Shown: in pieces, positions 9,236-20,211 of the stretch
Numbering within the stretch: position 1 is the first letter of the stretch
Layout of the letters: each line of letters opens with the position of its first letter
Source of the DNA: a bacterium
Lineage (GTDB): Bacteria > Zixibacteria > MSB-5A5 > GN15 > FEB-12
Assembly (NCBI GenBank): GCA_020444475.1
Contig: JAHLKV010000003.1
Coordinates: forward strand, 1-64,000
Length of the DNA stretch: 64,000 nucleotides
Reading direction: 5' to 3'
The notes under the pieces: generated by a model
The model's database searches: none
What the model was told of the DNA's origin: nothing
Seen by the model: the letters and a program-made list of their open reading frames with translations, nothing else
Position numbers and translations under genes: made by a program

Positions 9236-10345
9236 TTATTCATTCGCCAGACGGGTGATCGTGGCGATCACTTCCTCCTGTTCCTCGGCGGTCAGCTCGG
9301 GATAGATCGGGATCGAGAAAACCTGTTCGGCGGCCCGCGAGGTTACCGGCAGTTCCTCGGGTTTGTATCCGAGCGATGCAAAGCAGGGCTGTTTGTGGAA
9401 CGGGATCGGATAGTACACGCAGTAGCCGATCTTCGCATCGTCGAGACCTTTCAGTATCGACGTACGCTTTGGCGAGGCCAGCGTGTACTGGTTGTAGATA
9501 TGGAAGGTCGTGTAGTCTTTGACGGCCGGAATGGTGATGTTCGGCACACCGGCAAACGCTTCGTCATAACGGTCGGCATTGACGATCCGCTGTTCCGACC
9601 ACTTCTGCAGGTGTGGCAGTTTGATCAACAGAATCGCCGCCTGCATGGTATCGAGCCGTGAGTTGTACCCGACCAACGAGTGTTCGTACTTGCCGGACTG
9701 ACCGTGCACGCGGAGCATACGAACCAGCTCGGCGTTTTCGTCGCTGTTGGTCGTGATGATACCGGCATCGCCGGCGGCGCCGAGGTTCTTGGTCGGATAG
9801 AACGAAAAGCAGCCGTAGGCGCCGATCGACCCGGCGGCACGATTCTTATAAGCCGAGCCGATGGCCTGCGCGGCGTCTTCGACCACTTTCAAACCATGCT
9901 TTTCGGCGATTGCCATGATCGGGTCCATGTCGGCCATCTGACCGAACAGGTGCACGGGCATGATGACTTTGGTCTTGTCGGTTATGGCGGCCTCGATCAG
10001 GTTGGGATCGAGGTTGTAGGTGTCTTCTTCGATGTCGACGAAGACCGGCGTAGCGCCGAGCCGGCTGACCACCCCGGCGGTGGCGAAAAAGGAAAAGTCC
10101 GGAACGATAACTTCGTCACCCGGACCGACACCGGCCGCATGTAAAGCGAGCATGAGAGCGTCGGTACCCGACGCGACCGCGATAGCGTGTTTGCAGCCGC
10201 AGAGAGCGGCGATTTCTTCTTCGAGGCGTTTGACCTCGGGGCCTAGTATGAAGCGACCGTGGTCGATCACATAGCCGATCGCCTTTTCCAAATCACGGCG
10301 CAGGTATTCGAGCTGCCTGCTGAAATCTATCAAGGGGACTGCCAT
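9236..10345 (-). CDS. DegT-family UDP-sugar aminotransferase
   Basis: The start chosen is ATG 10345 (MAVPLIDF), because the frame upstream overlaps the acyltransferase gene. The 369-residue product has VASGTDALMLAL near 58, EDAAQAIG with Asp157 and Gln160, and the PLP lysine Lys186 in SFYPTKNLGAAGDAG. This matches the WbpE/PglE/FdtB subgroup, which aminates a UDP-keto sugar. The hexapeptide acyltransferase gene lies 10 bases upstream. Together they look like the aminate-then-N-acylate pair used for diamino or dideoxyamino sugars. Confidence 0.93.
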   Translation of the reverse strand: MAVPLIDFSRQLEYLRRDLEKAIGYVIDHGRFILGPEVKRLEEEIAALCGCKHAIAVASGTDALMLALHAAGVGPGDEVIVPDFSFFATAGVVSRLGATPVFVDIEEDTYNLDPNLIEAAITDKTKVIMPVHLFGQMADMDPIMAIAEKHGLKVVEDAAQAIGSAYKNRAAGSIGAYGCFSFYPTKNLGAAGDAGIITTNSDENAELVRMLRVHGQSGKYEHSLVGYNSRLDTMQAAILLIKLPHLQKWSEQRIVNADRYDEAFAGVPNITIPAVKDYTTFHIYNQYTLASPKRTSILKGLDDAKIGYCVYYPIPFHKQPCFASLGYKPEELPVTSRAAEQVFSIPIYPELTAEEQEEVIATITRLANE

Positions 10346-10355
10346 TTCTCTTACC

Positions 10356-11114
10356 TCACTCCTGCCAGCCCTGGTTTTCGAGCCATTGCTCGCTGGGGAC
10401 ATCACGAAATACTTTAGCCGGAACACCGGCGACAATCTTCTTCGCGGGAACGTCTTTGGTGACCAGCGCCCCGGCCGCGACGAGCGCATCGGCGCCGATC
10501 TCAACACCCGGCAGCAGAGTCGCGTTGACGCCGATCCGGGCGCCCTTGCGCATGATCACGCCCTTGAAGTGTTTGAAGCGCTCTTCGGTACGGCCGATGT
10601 AGTTGTCGTTTGAGGTCGCCACGCAGGGGGCGATGAAGCAGCGATCCTCGACTTCGGAGTACGCCGTCAAATAGACGTTGGTCTCGAGCTTCACGTAGCG
10701 GCCGACCGTGCAGAAGTTTTCGATCGCGACGCCGCGGCCGACAATGGTGAAGTCACCGACCGAGACATTCTCGCGCACGGTGGAGAGGTCCGCGATGAGC
10801 ACCTTCTCCCCTATCGAACAACCGCGGTAGACGATGACGTTGGCGCCGATGATGCAGTTGCGGCCGATCTCGGTCGGCGGAAGCTGCTGGTCTTTGGTGA
10901 CGGCGCTGTTGGCGGCGCGCATGGGGAGTTTTCCGATCACGGTGTGATCATCGATCCGAACATTGTCGCCGATCACGACATCGTCGTGGATGACGACGTG
11001 GTGGCCGATCACACAACCGTCGCCGATGCGGGCGTTATTGCCGATGATACAGAACTCACCGACTTTGGTGTTGTCGGCGATGGTGGCCGATGCGGCCACG
11101 AGCGAAGTTGACAT
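10356..11114 (-). CDS. Left-handed beta-helix acyltransferase (WbpD/WlbB-like)
   Basis: The 252-residue protein is almost entirely hexapeptide repeats of the form [IV]GxxxxI, such as VGEFCIIGNNARIGDGCVIG and IGVNATLLPGVEIG. This is the left-handed parallel beta-helix of trimeric O- or N-acyltransferases. The C-terminus, LVAAGALVTKDVPAKKIVAGVPAK, is typical of the family. The closest functional match by context is N-acetylation of the amino sugar made by the adjacent DegT enzyme, as in WbpD/WbpE. An insertion around KLPMRAANSAVTKDQQ separates two helical blocks. Confidence 0.88.
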   Translation of the reverse strand: MSTSLVAASATIADNTKVGEFCIIGNNARIGDGCVIGHHVVIHDDVVIGDNVRIDDHTVIGKLPMRAANSAVTKDQQLPPTEIGRNCIIGANVIVYRGCSIGEKVLIADLSTVRENVSVGDFTIVGRGVAIENFCTVGRYVKLETNVYLTAYSEVEDRCFIAPCVATSNDNYIGRTEERFKHFKGVIMRKGARIGVNATLLPGVEIGADALVAAGALVTKDVPAKKIVAGVPAKVFRDVPSEQWLENQGWQE

Positions 11115-11185
11115 ACCGGATATCCTTCAGTGATACATCGAAAGAACCGCCACCCGCACCGGGCAGGCATCGGTCGCACGTGATT

Positions 11186-12388
11186 TTACTGTTTCTTTCC
11201 CACTCCGGGGATCCAGCCGACGTAGGCGCGGACGAATCGCTGCAACCGGTCATAGTCCTGCGGTTGTGATTCCCGCAGGCGGGCCGAGTAGTCGACCACG
11301 GCCGCCAGGCCGACGGCCAGCAGCAACGAAACGATGAAGGCGCCGAGCACGATCCGGGTTCGCTGCGGCCGACTTCGGATCTCCGCTACCCGGGCTGAGT
11401 CGAGCACCGAGATTGTCGGAGTCGATTCCTGTTCGGCGATACGTGCCTGCTCGTTTTGCTCCAGCAGAATATTATACAACCGTTCGTTGACCCGGACGCG
11501 GGTGTAGAGATTTTCGTAGCGGCCGCGCAGGTTGGGGATGGCCGAGACCGGCACCGAGAAAAACGAGCTGTCTCCGGCGCCGTCCTCGAGAGAGCGAAGC
11601 TGTTGCCGGACGATCGAGCGGCGGCGCTTCTTCTCAATCAGGTCCGGGTTGTCGGCGTTGAGGTACTCTTCCCCCATCTCGATTTCGAGATCAAGCTGCG
11701 CGAGGGTGATTTTGAGTTGCGTTGCCTGCTCGATCGCGAGTTTAGTTTGCTCGCCGAAATCAATGGCCTTGTGGGTGGTCTGGAAGTTCTCCAGAGAGTC
11801 GCGGGCTTCAGCCAACTCCGAAGAAACCTGTTTGAGTCGTTCTCCGATGAATTCCCGGTTTTGTTTGGCACGGTTGACCACCATGCGGGCGTTGAGCTTG
11901 TTCAGCTCTTCGATGTAGGCGTTGGCGATGTCGGCCGCCACCTGCGCATCTCGATCTTCCACGGTAACGCTGAGCAGACCTTCATCGGTGACCGAGAAAC
12001 TGGTGTGGCTCATGAGAGCCAGATAGGTATCGATGTGGCTTTCGGTCTCATATCGGGCGGCGAGGTCGAAGCGATCGATGATCCGTTCGGAGAGGGTGCG
12101 GCTGGTCAGGATGCGGGCGTAGACATCGGAGGGCGTGACCATCATCGGCAGCGTCAGTCCTTCGGTCATCGACACGATATCGGCCATCTGGCTGAGCCCG
12201 GCCGGAACCGAAGAGCCGAGGTCTTTCGGCGGCAGCAGGAGCACTTCGGACGAATACCACGACGGCAGCACGAGTGAGACGATGACGGCGCCGATCGTGA
12301 TCAGGAGAACGATGGCGAAGACAAGGCCGCGACGGCGGGCCATCATATCGAAAAAGAGCCAGAGATTGGATGTCCCGGATTCGGTCAC
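11186..12388 (-). CDS. Wzz/GumC-type polysaccharide chain-length or export protein
   Basis: Inner-membrane protein of 400 residues. It has an N-terminal membrane segment (about 18-42), a large periplasmic region rich in heptad-like helix (about 165-330) and a second membrane segment (about 350-372). A short C-terminal tail ends in WIPGVGKKQ. This is the Wzz/PCP architecture. No tyrosine kinase domain is fused. The start is GTG, overlapping the exporter's TGA by GTGA, so the two are coupled. It probably works with the SLBB exporter to set chain length or gate export. Confidence 0.9.
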   Translation of the reverse strand: MTESGTSNLWLFFDMMARRRGLVFAIVLLITIGAVIVSLVLPSWYSSEVLLLPPKDLGSSVPAGLSQMADIVSMTEGLTLPMMVTPSDVYARILTSRTLSERIIDRFDLAARYETESHIDTYLALMSHTSFSVTDEGLLSVTVEDRDAQVAADIANAYIEELNKLNARMVVNRAKQNREFIGERLKQVSSELAEARDSLENFQTTHKAIDFGEQTKLAIEQATQLKITLAQLDLEIEMGEEYLNADNPDLIEKKRRRSIVRQQLRSLEDGAGDSSFFSVPVSAIPNLRGRYENLYTRVRVNERLYNILLEQNEQARIAEQESTPTISVLDSARVAEIRSRPQRTRIVLGAFIVSLLLAVGLAAVVDYSARLRESQPQDYDRLQRFVRAYVGWIPGVGKKQ

Positions 12389-13749
12389 CGCAGGACCTCC
12401 TTTCGGTTAACGCGCACTTCGTCACCATCGCGCACGCCAACATCGGGGGCATGTGTCGAGGTCAGGCCGGAAATGCGGTCGGTGGTGACGATCCGGGCGC
12501 GGTCGGCGCTGTCGAGAAAGCCGCCGGCGGTTTCGATATAATAGGCCGCGGACCTGCCGTCTTCGTACGGAACCAGTCCGGGATGCCGCACTTCGCCGGA
12601 AACGCGAACGAACCCGACCGTGATCGGGACGAAGACGGAATCACCGGACTGCAACTGGAATTGGCTCCAGACGTTGGAGTCGGCGCCAACGCGAATCGGG
12701 TAGCGTTCGGACCCGGCAAGCTGGCGGGAGTCATCTTCGGCACGACGGAACACGGTGATGCGGGTGTCATTGGCGTCGGGAGTCATACCGCCGGCCCGAT
12801 TCAGCAGATTCAGGAGATTTGGAGCGCCGTCGAGCGTGTAGCGTCCGGGTCTGGCGATTTGTCCGAATATGATGAGTACGCCGGCGGTATTGGAGCCGTC
12901 TCGTTTGGGGACCATGATGACATCGCGCGCTTGTATGTTGGCAGGCTGGCGGGGATCGCGGAGGCTGTCGCCGACGATGTACAGGCGCGACGCGTCACCA
13001 TTGCGCCGCACCCCGCCCGCCATGGCGAGCAGATCGAAAAGACTGTCCCCTTCGATGAGCTCAATTTCCCGTGGATGACGCACCAGGCCGACGATGTTGA
13101 CCACCCGGTCGGTACGCTGGGGAACGTCGATTCGATAGCCACCGTAGACCGGCGGGTCCGAGAGAGCATCGCCGAGATAGATGGCGCGGTCGAGATCGAC
13201 CGGGATATCTTCGGGACCGCCGCTGAGAACGATATGCCGACGAGAGCCGTAGCCGGTCACACCGCCGGCCAGTTCGAGAACCTCGGACACCAGCTGCGAG
13301 GTGTAGGCGAGATAGAGGCCGGGCCGGACGACCTCACCGGTTACGCTGATAGCCGTTCGCATCGGCTCGCCGACCGAGATGCTGATTTCGTCGGCGGTGT
13401 AGAAGTTGGAGAGTACCGGCATAAGTTCGGCGCGCGCCTGGGCGAGGGTTTTACCGCCCATATCAAACAGGCCGAGGGTCGGGCTGGCGATTTTGCCGTC
13501 GGCGTTGACCACCAGGCCGAGGTTGGGCAGTTTGGCGCCCACAAAGGTCACCAGCAGCTGCTCACCGGGTCGAATCAGGTAGGAGGCGGGATCAACCGGA
13601 CGATCAAAAAAACGGTAGTTGAGCTGGGTAAGTGAATCGGCCACTTCGCCGGGCACCTGGGCTGAAACCGTGGGCCCGAGCAGAACAAGCGCCAGGGCAA
13701 TCGCGAGAACGCCCCGGGACAGACTCATCCGCATTGTATACATAGACAT
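12385..13749 (-). CDS. Wza-like polysaccharide export protein with SLBB domains
   Basis: Secreted protein of about 455 residues with a signal peptide ending in GPTVSAQ. The polysaccharide-export (Poly_export) segment follows: SYLIRPGEQLLVTFVG and VVNADGKIASPTLGLFDMGGKTLAQARAEL. At least three SLBB beta-grasp repeats come after (ISVTGEVVRPGLY, VNIVGLVRHPREIEL, IIFGQIARPGRY, VRVSGEVRHPGLV). It would form the periplasmic or outer-membrane channel for the glycan. No lipobox cysteine is visible, unlike classical Wza. Several ATGs are possible (13749, 13743, 13734, 13728); none has a clear ribosome site. Confidence 0.9.
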   Translation of the reverse strand: MSMYTMRMSLSRGVLAIALALVLLGPTVSAQVPGEVADSLTQLNYRFFDRPVDPASYLIRPGEQLLVTFVGAKLPNLGLVVNADGKIASPTLGLFDMGGKTLAQARAELMPVLSNFYTADEISISVGEPMRTAISVTGEVVRPGLYLAYTSQLVSEVLELAGGVTGYGSRRHIVLSGGPEDIPVDLDRAIYLGDALSDPPVYGGYRIDVPQRTDRVVNIVGLVRHPREIELIEGDSLFDLLAMAGGVRRNGDASRLYIVGDSLRDPRQPANIQARDVIMVPKRDGSNTAGVLIIFGQIARPGRYTLDGAPNLLNLLNRAGGMTPDANDTRITVFRRAEDDSRQLAGSERYPIRVGADSNVWSQFQLQSGDSVFVPITVGFVRVSGEVRHPGLVPYEDGRSAAYYIETAGGFLDSADRARIVTTDRISGLTSTHAPDVGVRDGDEVRVNRKEVLR

Positions 13750-13813
13750 AAGGTGCAAGAATAGGCAATACAAGACGGCTTGTCAACTGGCGTTGTGAGG
13801 GCCGCTCGGCGCC

Positions 13814-14299
13814 TTATCGGGTGGGATAGAGAGAACTGCTGGTGGCACCGGTCCTGAGCAGGCGGAACTCGACAACGGCCTGAGTCTGGTCGATTTTGTC
13901 CAGGATCAGCGAATCGCCTGAGAAGCGAGCCGTGAACTCACCCGACGGTCCCCGTTGACTGCAGCTGCTGCCGAAGTAGTTCTGGACTTCGAGCCTGACT
14001 TGAGCCGTATTGAAGCCACCGATTCTGCCTTCGGAATCGCACAATGAGGCCGGATTGCCGTTGCTGGTCAAGTGGGTAATCGAGTAGACGCCGCTGTTGA
14101 CGGAAAAGAGGACGGTATCGGTCCATTGTTCACCGACGGTCATGGGGTCGAAATCGACCTGCAGTTCCCCGCGGTAGGAAGCCCGGACAACGGCCGGTTC
14201 GTCGTCATCGCTTGAACAGCCCGTCACACCCACAATCAGCCCAAACAGAAGTAACAGAAGTCCGAATCTTCTCACAGCTTTCCTCCAGATAGTGCCCAC
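13814..14299 (-). CDS. Hypothetical lipoprotein
   Basis: The 161-residue protein has a lipoprotein signal: a basic start (WRKAVRR), the hydrophobic run FGLLLLLFGLIVGV, and lipobox VTGC followed by SSDDDE. An aspartate two to four residues after the cysteine is compatible with retention signals in some bacteria. The mature part is rich in beta-strand-like segments with two further cysteines (SLCDSE and SSCSQ). I recognise no family. It lies between pyrG and the exporter gene on the same strand with gaps of 50 to 65 bases. Confidence 0.78.
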   Translation of the reverse strand: MGTIWRKAVRRFGLLLLLFGLIVGVTGCSSDDDEPAVVRASYRGELQVDFDPMTVGEQWTDTVLFSVNSGVYSITHLTSNGNPASLCDSEGRIGGFNTAQVRLEVQNYFGSSCSQRGPSGEFTARFSGDSLILDKIDQTQAVVEFRLLRTGATSSSLYPTR

Positions 14300-14349
14300 A
14301 GGAGAAACGCCCGATCCGGCAGTTTTGTTCGATCCGGATTGCGATCGTT

Positions 14350-16789
<2,440 letters not shown>

Positions 16790-16790
<1 letters not shown>

Positions 16791-17077
16791 CAGCCTATAA
16801 CCCTCGGGACAAGGAAGTATCGGTCATCCGCTTCGGGCGCCAGAGCGAGGGTCGTTTCACGGGGGAGCGAAGGGCGCACTTCGTCTTCGCGGAAGACGTT
16901 TTCGGCGCTGACAAACTGCTCGCGCGGCGACACGCCATTGGTATTAACCTGTTGCAGTTCATCAATGTAGTCGAGAATAACAGTCAGTTCGCGGGAGAAT
17001 CGGGCAACCTCTTCATCACTGAGAGTCAGTCGCGCCAATCGCGCGACGTGTCGCACCTGATCCTGATCTAGTGGCAT
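16790..17077 (-). CDS. gatC: Glutamyl-tRNA(Gln) amidotransferase subunit C
   Basis: The 95-residue subunit of the GatCAB complex, which converts Glu-tRNA(Gln) (or Asp-tRNA(Asn)) to the amide. The pattern DQVRHVARLARLTLSDEEVARFSRELTVILDYIDEL is typical, followed by SPREQFVSAENVFREDEVRPSLPRE and a hydrophobic C-terminal end. gatA and gatB are not in this window, so the subunits are encoded apart. It is the first gene of gatC-kdsB-pyrG. Confidence 0.93.
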
Positions 17078-17237
17078 GGGCCAACATACGGAAGCGCTCC
17101 GGGTCAGTCAAGGCAAAAACGGGACCGGCCCGCTCACGAAAGAATGGCGGGAAGCGTCGCGTTCCGGTCACACGCCGATGAATCGGGTGTGGATCGAAGC
17201 TAAAGCCGGATGGGCGATTAGCCGATCACTGTATTAG
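17078..17237. other. Divergent intergenic region
   Basis: This 160-base gap separates gatC (minus) from the signalling cassette (plus) and should hold promoters for both. I see no convincing -35/-10 pair. A six-codon frame at 17248-17268 (ATG AAA CAG...) overlaps the ATG at 17265 but is too short to claim. Confidence 0.4.
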
Positions 17238-18272
17238 GTGTCTCAAAATGAAACAGGTAAGCATATGACCACATTACCATTTCCCTGCCAAACTGATTCT
17301 CGATTGAGCGGTGTGCTCGCCGAAGAATTTCTTACTCGTGACGGCGCTGCAACTGCGGGCGCGGGCGATTCGACTGCCGGCTTGGTCGCTGCAATTCTCG
17401 GCCTGAGACTTCGCGGCGCCCTGATCGATTCCGACTGCGAAAATCTCGACCGGCTCGGCGGTCCCAATGATCTCACTTTCCTGCTCCGGGGAACGGACTG
17501 GCTTCACCCGGCCGACCTGCCGTTGTTCGACTACGAGTTGATCGAAACGGCGGTGTCGATTTGCGGTGAGGCGGTGGTGTCACATCGGTATCAGCCGCTG
17601 GGCGACGATCCCAAGACGTGGTACACGGTGACGACGGCGGTGCTCAATCCCGGCGAGGAGACACCTCTGGTACTGGGCCTGATCGGTCCCGATGTCGGTC
17701 ATGAGCAGGAGATCCGGCGTGACCGGTTTACATCGACGGTCTCGGCGGCCCGCTCGGCTTTGAAGGAGATCGCCCGCGTCGAGGAGTTCCTTCACGAGGC
17801 GTTTCTCACCGATGAGCCGATGACGATAGTCGATCAGATCGGTGGGACGATTTTGTATGCAAATCCAGCGGCGCACGAAGCGGCCCTTCGGGACGAGGAG
17901 CAGATTGACGGAATGCCGTTCGCCGAGGTCGCTGACCAGATAGGGATATTCACGCGGGGCCGGCGCGTCTCGATCCGACATCTGACGGTCGGCCCGTTGT
18001 GCCTGTCGATGATGGGCGTCCCGGCCGATGCGGTATCTCTCGATGAAACGGACTCGGTCGAGGAAATGACACAGGAGCTAAACGGCGCTCTCAAAGAGCT
18101 GTGCCGTACGATCAGCGATCTCAAGGCACACGTCGGCGCCGTACCCTCCGGTCTGATGACGTCATTGCTCGAGCAGATAGACACTCAGTCGCACCAGGTT
18201 CGGCAGGGAATCGAACATCTCGGCAAGCTTGCGGCAGCATCGCTGGCCTATACGGAAAGAGACAAGTCATGA
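17238..18272 (+). CDS. PAS-like sensory protein, first gene of signalling cassette
   Basis: The 344-residue soluble protein may start at GTG 17238 or, more conventionally, ATG 17265 (335 residues). Residues 40-160 form an unrecognised alpha/beta domain. A PAS-like segment around 195-255 (MTIVDQIGGTILYANPAAHEAALRDEE) fits the typical fold start. The C-terminal 80 residues are helical (ELNGALKELCRTISDLKAHV...), possibly a dimerisation coil. There is no kinase domain. Its stop overlaps the next gene's start (ATGA), so it is probably coupled to the AAA+ regulator and may sense a signal for it. Confidence 0.72.
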   Translation: MSQNETGKHMTTLPFPCQTDSRLSGVLAEEFLTRDGAATAGAGDSTAGLVAAILGLRLRGALIDSDCENLDRLGGPNDLTFLLRGTDWLHPADLPLFDYELIETAVSICGEAVVSHRYQPLGDDPKTWYTVTTAVLNPGEETPLVLGLIGPDVGHEQEIRRDRFTSTVSAARSALKEIARVEEFLHEAFLTDEPMTIVDQIGGTILYANPAAHEAALRDEEQIDGMPFAEVADQIGIFTRGRRVSIRHLTVGPLCLSMMGVPADAVSLDETDSVEEMTQELNGALKELCRTISDLKAHVGAVPSGLMTSLLEQIDTQSHQVRQGIEHLGKLAAASLAYTERDKS

Positions 18273-19648
18273 TCGACCGTCGAGAACCACTGGCAGTATT
18301 GATCAACGCCGCCTCCGAAGGGCGAATCGGGGAGATAGCGGATTCGCTTCGGACGGCGGGTTTTCGGGTGGTCGAGCATGGCAACACTCACGGGACGGAA
18401 GTACAGCGCGGTTTGACACCGCACGTCGTGATTCAGGTTGCCGGGGCAGACCCGGCGGCCTGCGCCACGGCTCACCGGGAGAACCGGCGCCGCTGGCCGT
18501 ACGTGGAGACGGTCGTGATCGGCGGTGCAGCCGTCGAGCAGAGTGAGCTTACGTCGGAGGACAGTCCCTTCTGCCGGCTGCCGCATGAGGCACCGCCGGA
18601 GTTGATTGTGCGTATGGTGTCGCGGGCCGGCCGGCTGGCCTCGATGCGTCGCGAACTGATCGCTCTTCGACAGTCTTCGGCGATGAGTTTCGGATTCGAC
18701 AATTTCATCGGCGTCTCGGATACCATGGTCAGAGCCAGAGAGACCGCTCAGCGGGTAGCATCAACCGACATCGCCGTCCTTCTGCGCGGTCCGGCGGGCT
18801 GCGGGAAGCGGCACCTGGCGACGGTCATGCACTACCACTCACTGCGGCAGCGAGAGCCGTTTATCACGATCGACTTCGATTCGGTACCGGCCGAGCAGCA
18901 CGGCGCCCTCCTGTTTGGGGTTGAAAACGACTCCCAGCCCGGGCGCCCCGGTCTTTTGGAGCGGGCCGACGGCGGCACGTTGTATCTGGCCGATGTCGAG
19001 GCCATGTCCGAAGAAGCGCAGACGAAGCTATGGGAGTTCGTCCAGAATCACACGGTGGCTGGTGCTGAGAGCGGCGAGCCGAAACGAATCGATGTCAGGT
19101 TTATCTCGGCCACCGGTTCACGATTGTCAGGCGCTGTCGAAGCAGGAAGTTTCCGCGCCGACCTGCAGCAGGCGCTTGATGTCATCACGATCGACCTGCC
19201 GCCTCTTTCGGGTCGGGCTGCTGATATTGAAGTACTGACAAGCTACATCCTGCATCGTCTCACCACCGGTAACGGACAGCAGTCGGTGCAGATCAGCCGC
19301 GAGGCGCTGGAGGCGCTCGCCGACCACGGCTGGCCGGGCAATATCCGCGAACTGGAGAATACGCTTCGGCGTGCGATCGCGCTGTGCTGCGATCGATACA
19401 TCGAGCGCGAAGATATCATCTTCCTCGGCAGCGACAACACCGAGGGACACCCCGCGCCGACACCAACCAAAGTCACCCTGACCATCAAGGGTGGGTTGCT
19501 CGACAGCACCCAGCGGACGTTGATCGTGAAGGCGCTTGACGCCAACAACTGGAACTACTCACGCACCGCCGCCAATCTGGGGATTGGCCGGACGACGCTC
19601 TGGCGGAAGATCCGCAAATACGACCTCAGGCGAGAGAAACAGGATTAG
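18269..19648 (+). CDS. Degenerate NtrC-type AAA+ regulator with Fis-type helix-turn-helix
   Basis: Start ATG 18269 follows GGAAAGAG and overlaps the upstream stop. Of 459 residues, 1-120 form a receiver-like alpha/beta domain without the usual phospho-acceptor pattern. The AAA+ domain (about 145-385) has Walker A GPAGCGKRH, where the usual Ser/Thr after Lys is Arg. Walker B reads GGTLYLADVE instead of GGTLFLDEI. The GAFTGA sigma54 loop is absent: LLFGVEND runs directly to GLLERADGG. The C-terminal helix-turn-helix is intact (NYSRTAANLGIGRTTLWRKIRKY). It probably binds DNA but is unlikely to be an ordinary sigma54 activator. Confidence 0.87.
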   Translation: MIDRREPLAVLINAASEGRIGEIADSLRTAGFRVVEHGNTHGTEVQRGLTPHVVIQVAGADPAACATAHRENRRRWPYVETVVIGGAAVEQSELTSEDSPFCRLPHEAPPELIVRMVSRAGRLASMRRELIALRQSSAMSFGFDNFIGVSDTMVRARETAQRVASTDIAVLLRGPAGCGKRHLATVMHYHSLRQREPFITIDFDSVPAEQHGALLFGVENDSQPGRPGLLERADGGTLYLADVEAMSEEAQTKLWEFVQNHTVAGAESGEPKRIDVRFISATGSRLSGAVEAGSFRADLQQALDVITIDLPPLSGRAADIEVLTSYILHRLTTGNGQQSVQISREALEALADHGWPGNIRELENTLRRAIALCCDRYIEREDIIFLGSDNTEGHPAPTPTKVTLTIKGGLLDSTQRTLIVKALDANNWNYSRTAANLGIGRTTLWRKIRKYDLRREKQD

Positions 19649-19664
19649 CGAAAGGACCGGCCGC

Positions 19665-20204
19665 ATGGCTGAGTGGGATGATTCGCACGACAGCGACTGG
19701 GAAGGTTCTTCGGATACGTTCGAGTACGATCTCAACGCGCACTGGCCGTCCGACGCCGACCCGGCGGAAGTCTTTTTCGGGTTGATCCGCGAGCTGCAGG
19801 ATCATTTCCATATCCGCAAAGCGGTTCTGATTCTCAAAGAGAAAGTGCACAGCCGCTTCTGCGCAGTCGCGACCTTCCACGAAGGCAGGATGCGCAAGAA
19901 CCTCTCGCTTCGCCTCCCGGGACACTCATCGCTCTTTCAGAAAGTGGCCGACCATCGCGCCATGTACACCGAGACGTTTTGTGATTTGTTCAGCGGCAAT
20001 ACGTTCGAGCGGAATCTGCTGCTCGACGATGACTGCCGGTCGTATGCGATGATCCCGTTGCTGCACGACGGGTCCGTGGTCGGCATTCTCGGGTTTTCGT
20101 CGGATGATCCGACAACGTTCGTCACGTTCGAAAACGGTGCGGTGGACGGTGTCGTCACGCAATTCTCGGAACGGGTCGGGCGGGCTGTGTCAGTGAGCGA
20201 GTAG
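19665..20204 (+). CDS. GAF-like sensory domain protein
   Basis: ATG 19665 is chosen because a frame opening further upstream overlaps the regulator; GAAAGG lies just before it. The 179-residue product has an acidic N-terminus (residues 1-30), then a single GAF-like domain. VFFGLIRELQDHFHIRKAVLIL and the late strands YAMIPLLHDGSVVGILGFSS are characteristic of GAF folds. No cysteine or histidine ligand pattern stands out. It is 16 bases behind the AAA+ gene and ends 7 bases before convergent mltG. Probably the third component of the cassette. Confidence 0.72.
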   Translation: MAEWDDSHDSDWEGSSDTFEYDLNAHWPSDADPAEVFFGLIRELQDHFHIRKAVLILKEKVHSRFCAVATFHEGRMRKNLSLRLPGHSSLFQKVADHRAMYTETFCDLFSGNTFERNLLLDDDCRSYAMIPLLHDGSVVGILGFSSDDPTTFVTFENGAVDGVVTQFSERVGRAVSVSE

Positions 20205-20211
20205 CGAGCGC

